Shown here in pieces: positions 61,583 through 64,000 of a stretch of 64,000 nt of DNA; position 1 is the first letter of the stretch; each line of letters opens with the position of its first letter. The DNA lies in the NCBI RefSeq assembly GCF_000719345.1, contig NZ_JOFX01000020.1, positions 124,001 to 188,000 of the forward strand, in the 5' to 3' direction. Under the pieces are notes generated by a model. It made no database searches. It was given only the letters and a program-made list of their open reading frames with translations, and was not told the DNA's origin. The DNA is from Streptomyces sp. NRRL F-2664 (GTDB taxonomy: Bacteria; Actinomycetota; Actinomycetes; Streptomycetales; Streptomycetaceae). The position numbers and the translations under genes were made by a program.

Positions 61583-62562
61583 GCGCCGGCGCGACCGGAG
61601 TCGGCTCGCTGCCCGGCGGCGACGCCCGTGAGGCCGCCAAGACGGCGACCGGCTCCTTCGAGGACTTCCCCTACCTGCCCGAGCTGCCCGCCCGCGGGCC
61701 CGGCGCGGACATGATCGGCCGCTCGACCGGGCTGCTCGTCGACATGTACGCGCACGTGGAGCCCAGCGGCTGGCGGATCAGCGACCGGCCCGGCCGCGAC
61801 ACCCGCCGGGCCCGGTCCTGGCTGGGAGAGGACCTGGACGCCCTGGAGGAGTTCACCCAGGGCTACACCGGCCGGCTCAAGGTCCAGGCCGTCGGACCGT
61901 GGACGCTGGCCGCCGCCCTCGAACTGCACGGCGGCGAGGCGATGCTGCAGGACGCCGGCGCCTGCCGGGACCTGGCCGGATCCCTCGCCGAGGGCCTGCG
62001 CGAGCACCTGGCCGACGTGCGCAGGCGGATCCCCGGCGCCGAGATCGTGCTCCAGCTCGACGAGCCGTCCCTGACGGCCGTCCTGCGCGGCCGGATCCGC
62101 TCGGCGAGCGGCTACCGCACCTACCGCGCCGTGGACCGGCAGGTCGTCGAGGGTGCGCTGCGCGACCTGATCGCCGTCCACGACGGTGAGGTCGTCGTCC
62201 ACTCCTGCGCGCCCGAGGTCCCCTTCGGCCTGCTGCGGCGGGCCGGCGCCGCGGGCGTGTCGTTCGATTTCTCACTGCTCACGGAGCGCGAGGACGACGC
62301 CGTCGGGGAAGCCGTCGAAGGCGGGACGAAGCTCTTCGCCGGAGTGGTGCCCGGCACCGACGGTCCGTTGTCGGACCCGGGCGGTAGCGTCATGGGTGTC
62401 AGGAAGCTCTGGCGCAGGCTGGGGCTGGCTCCGGGGACTCTGGCGGAGTCCGTCGTGGTCACCCCCGCGTGCGGTCTGGCGGGCGCCTCGCCCGCCTACG
62501 CCCGCGCGGTGCAGGCGCATTGCGTCAGAGCGGCGAGGTCGCTCGCCGACAACCCTGAGTGA
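61579..62562 (+). CDS. MetE-like cobalamin-independent methionine synthase
   Basis: This 327-residue TIM-barrel protein of the MetE C-terminal/UROD-like family has N-terminal GVGSLPGGDAREA, LKVQAVGPWTLA, VLQLDEPSL and the zinc ligands His and Cys in VVVHSCAPE (~residue 212), with a second Cys in VTPACGLAG (~299). Short MetE-like proteins lack the N-terminal barrel of full MetE and may use a different methyl donor. ATG 61579 overlaps the SDR stop. ligA follows 30 bp later on the same strand. Confidence 0.88.
   Translation: MSAGATGVGSLPGGDAREAAKTATGSFEDFPYLPELPARGPGADMIGRSTGLLVDMYAHVEPSGWRISDRPGRDTRRARSWLGEDLDALEEFTQGYTGRLKVQAVGPWTLAAALELHGGEAMLQDAGACRDLAGSLAEGLREHLADVRRRIPGAEIVLQLDEPSLTAVLRGRIRSASGYRTYRAVDRQVVEGALRDLIAVHDGEVVVHSCAPEVPFGLLRRAGAAGVSFDFSLLTEREDDAVGEAVEGGTKLFAGVVPGTDGPLSDPGGSVMGVRKLWRRLGLAPGTLAESVVVTPACGLAGASPAYARAVQAHCVRAARSLADNPE

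Positions 62563-64000
<1,438 letters not shown>

Overview
This window is a high-GC actinobacterial chromosome segment, almost certainly Streptomyces. The signs are dense genes with strong third-position GC, GTG and TTG starts, four-base ATGA/GTGA overlaps, probable leaderless starts, twin-arginine and lipobox signal peptides, and long GC-rich hairpin terminators. Gene content and order from 38 to 64 kb (sdaA, glyA, gcvH, gcvT, SseB-type genes, opp transporter, cysteine desulfurase, mnmA, metE-like, ligA) match a core Streptomyces neighbourhood as I remember it. I see no tRNA, rRNA, CRISPR array, insertion sequence or phage gene.

Layout. 0-3 kb: the end of an alpha-glucan phosphorylase gene and a secreted thermolysin-type protease. 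3.3-20.3 kb: an exopolysaccharide-type locus with a polyprenyl glycosylphosphotransferase, both GDP-L-fucose enzymes (Gmd, Fcl), two GT4 glycosyltransferases, a WcaF-like acyltransferase, probable Wzy polymerase and Wzx flippase, a Wzz/BY-kinase-like protein with broken nucleotide-binding motifs, a secreted propeller/LamG protein, and a cytidylyltransferase plus CDP-alcohol phosphotransferase pair. 20.3-24 kb: an MFS exporter, the fossil of a MarR regulator, and glycogen debranching enzyme GlgX. 24.2-30.9 kb: three L,D-transpeptidases around two secreted SpaA/CnaB-repeat proteins that lack a sortase signal. 31-38 kb: single genes (enoyl-CoA hydratase, anti-sigma-type ATPase, a deacetylase-fold lipoprotein coupled to a beta-propeller lipoprotein, EF-hand protein, PadR regulator and small secreted proteins). 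38-45.5 kb: serine/glycine metabolism (SdaA, GlyA, GcvH, GcvT) behind a tandem glycine riboswitch, then two SseB-like proteins. 45.9-52.1 kb: a five-gene oligopeptide ABC transporter. 52.4-64 kb: TRIC-family membrane protein, thioesterase, cysteine desulfurase, Tat-exported amidase, MnmA, oxidoreductase, GlxA-type regulator, DUF1330 protein, a frameshifted gene, SDR, MetE-like methionine synthase, and the start of ligA.

How the genes work together. Gmd and Fcl supply GDP-L-fucose. The glycosylphosphotransferase starts a lipid-linked repeat unit, which the glycosyltransferases extend and the Wzx/Wzy/Wzz-like proteins could export and polymerise. The three transpeptidases remodel peptidoglycan and might also attach the neighbouring sortase-signal-free SpaA proteins; that second role is a hypothesis. 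The riboswitch operon and SdaA connect glycine, serine and pyruvate. The cysteine desulfurase could supply sulfur to MnmA for tRNA thiolation.

The best candidates for something not previously described are the transpeptidase/SpaA cassette and the fucose-containing polysaccharide locus with a pseudo-BY-kinase. Calls rest on reading motifs by eye; no database search was run.
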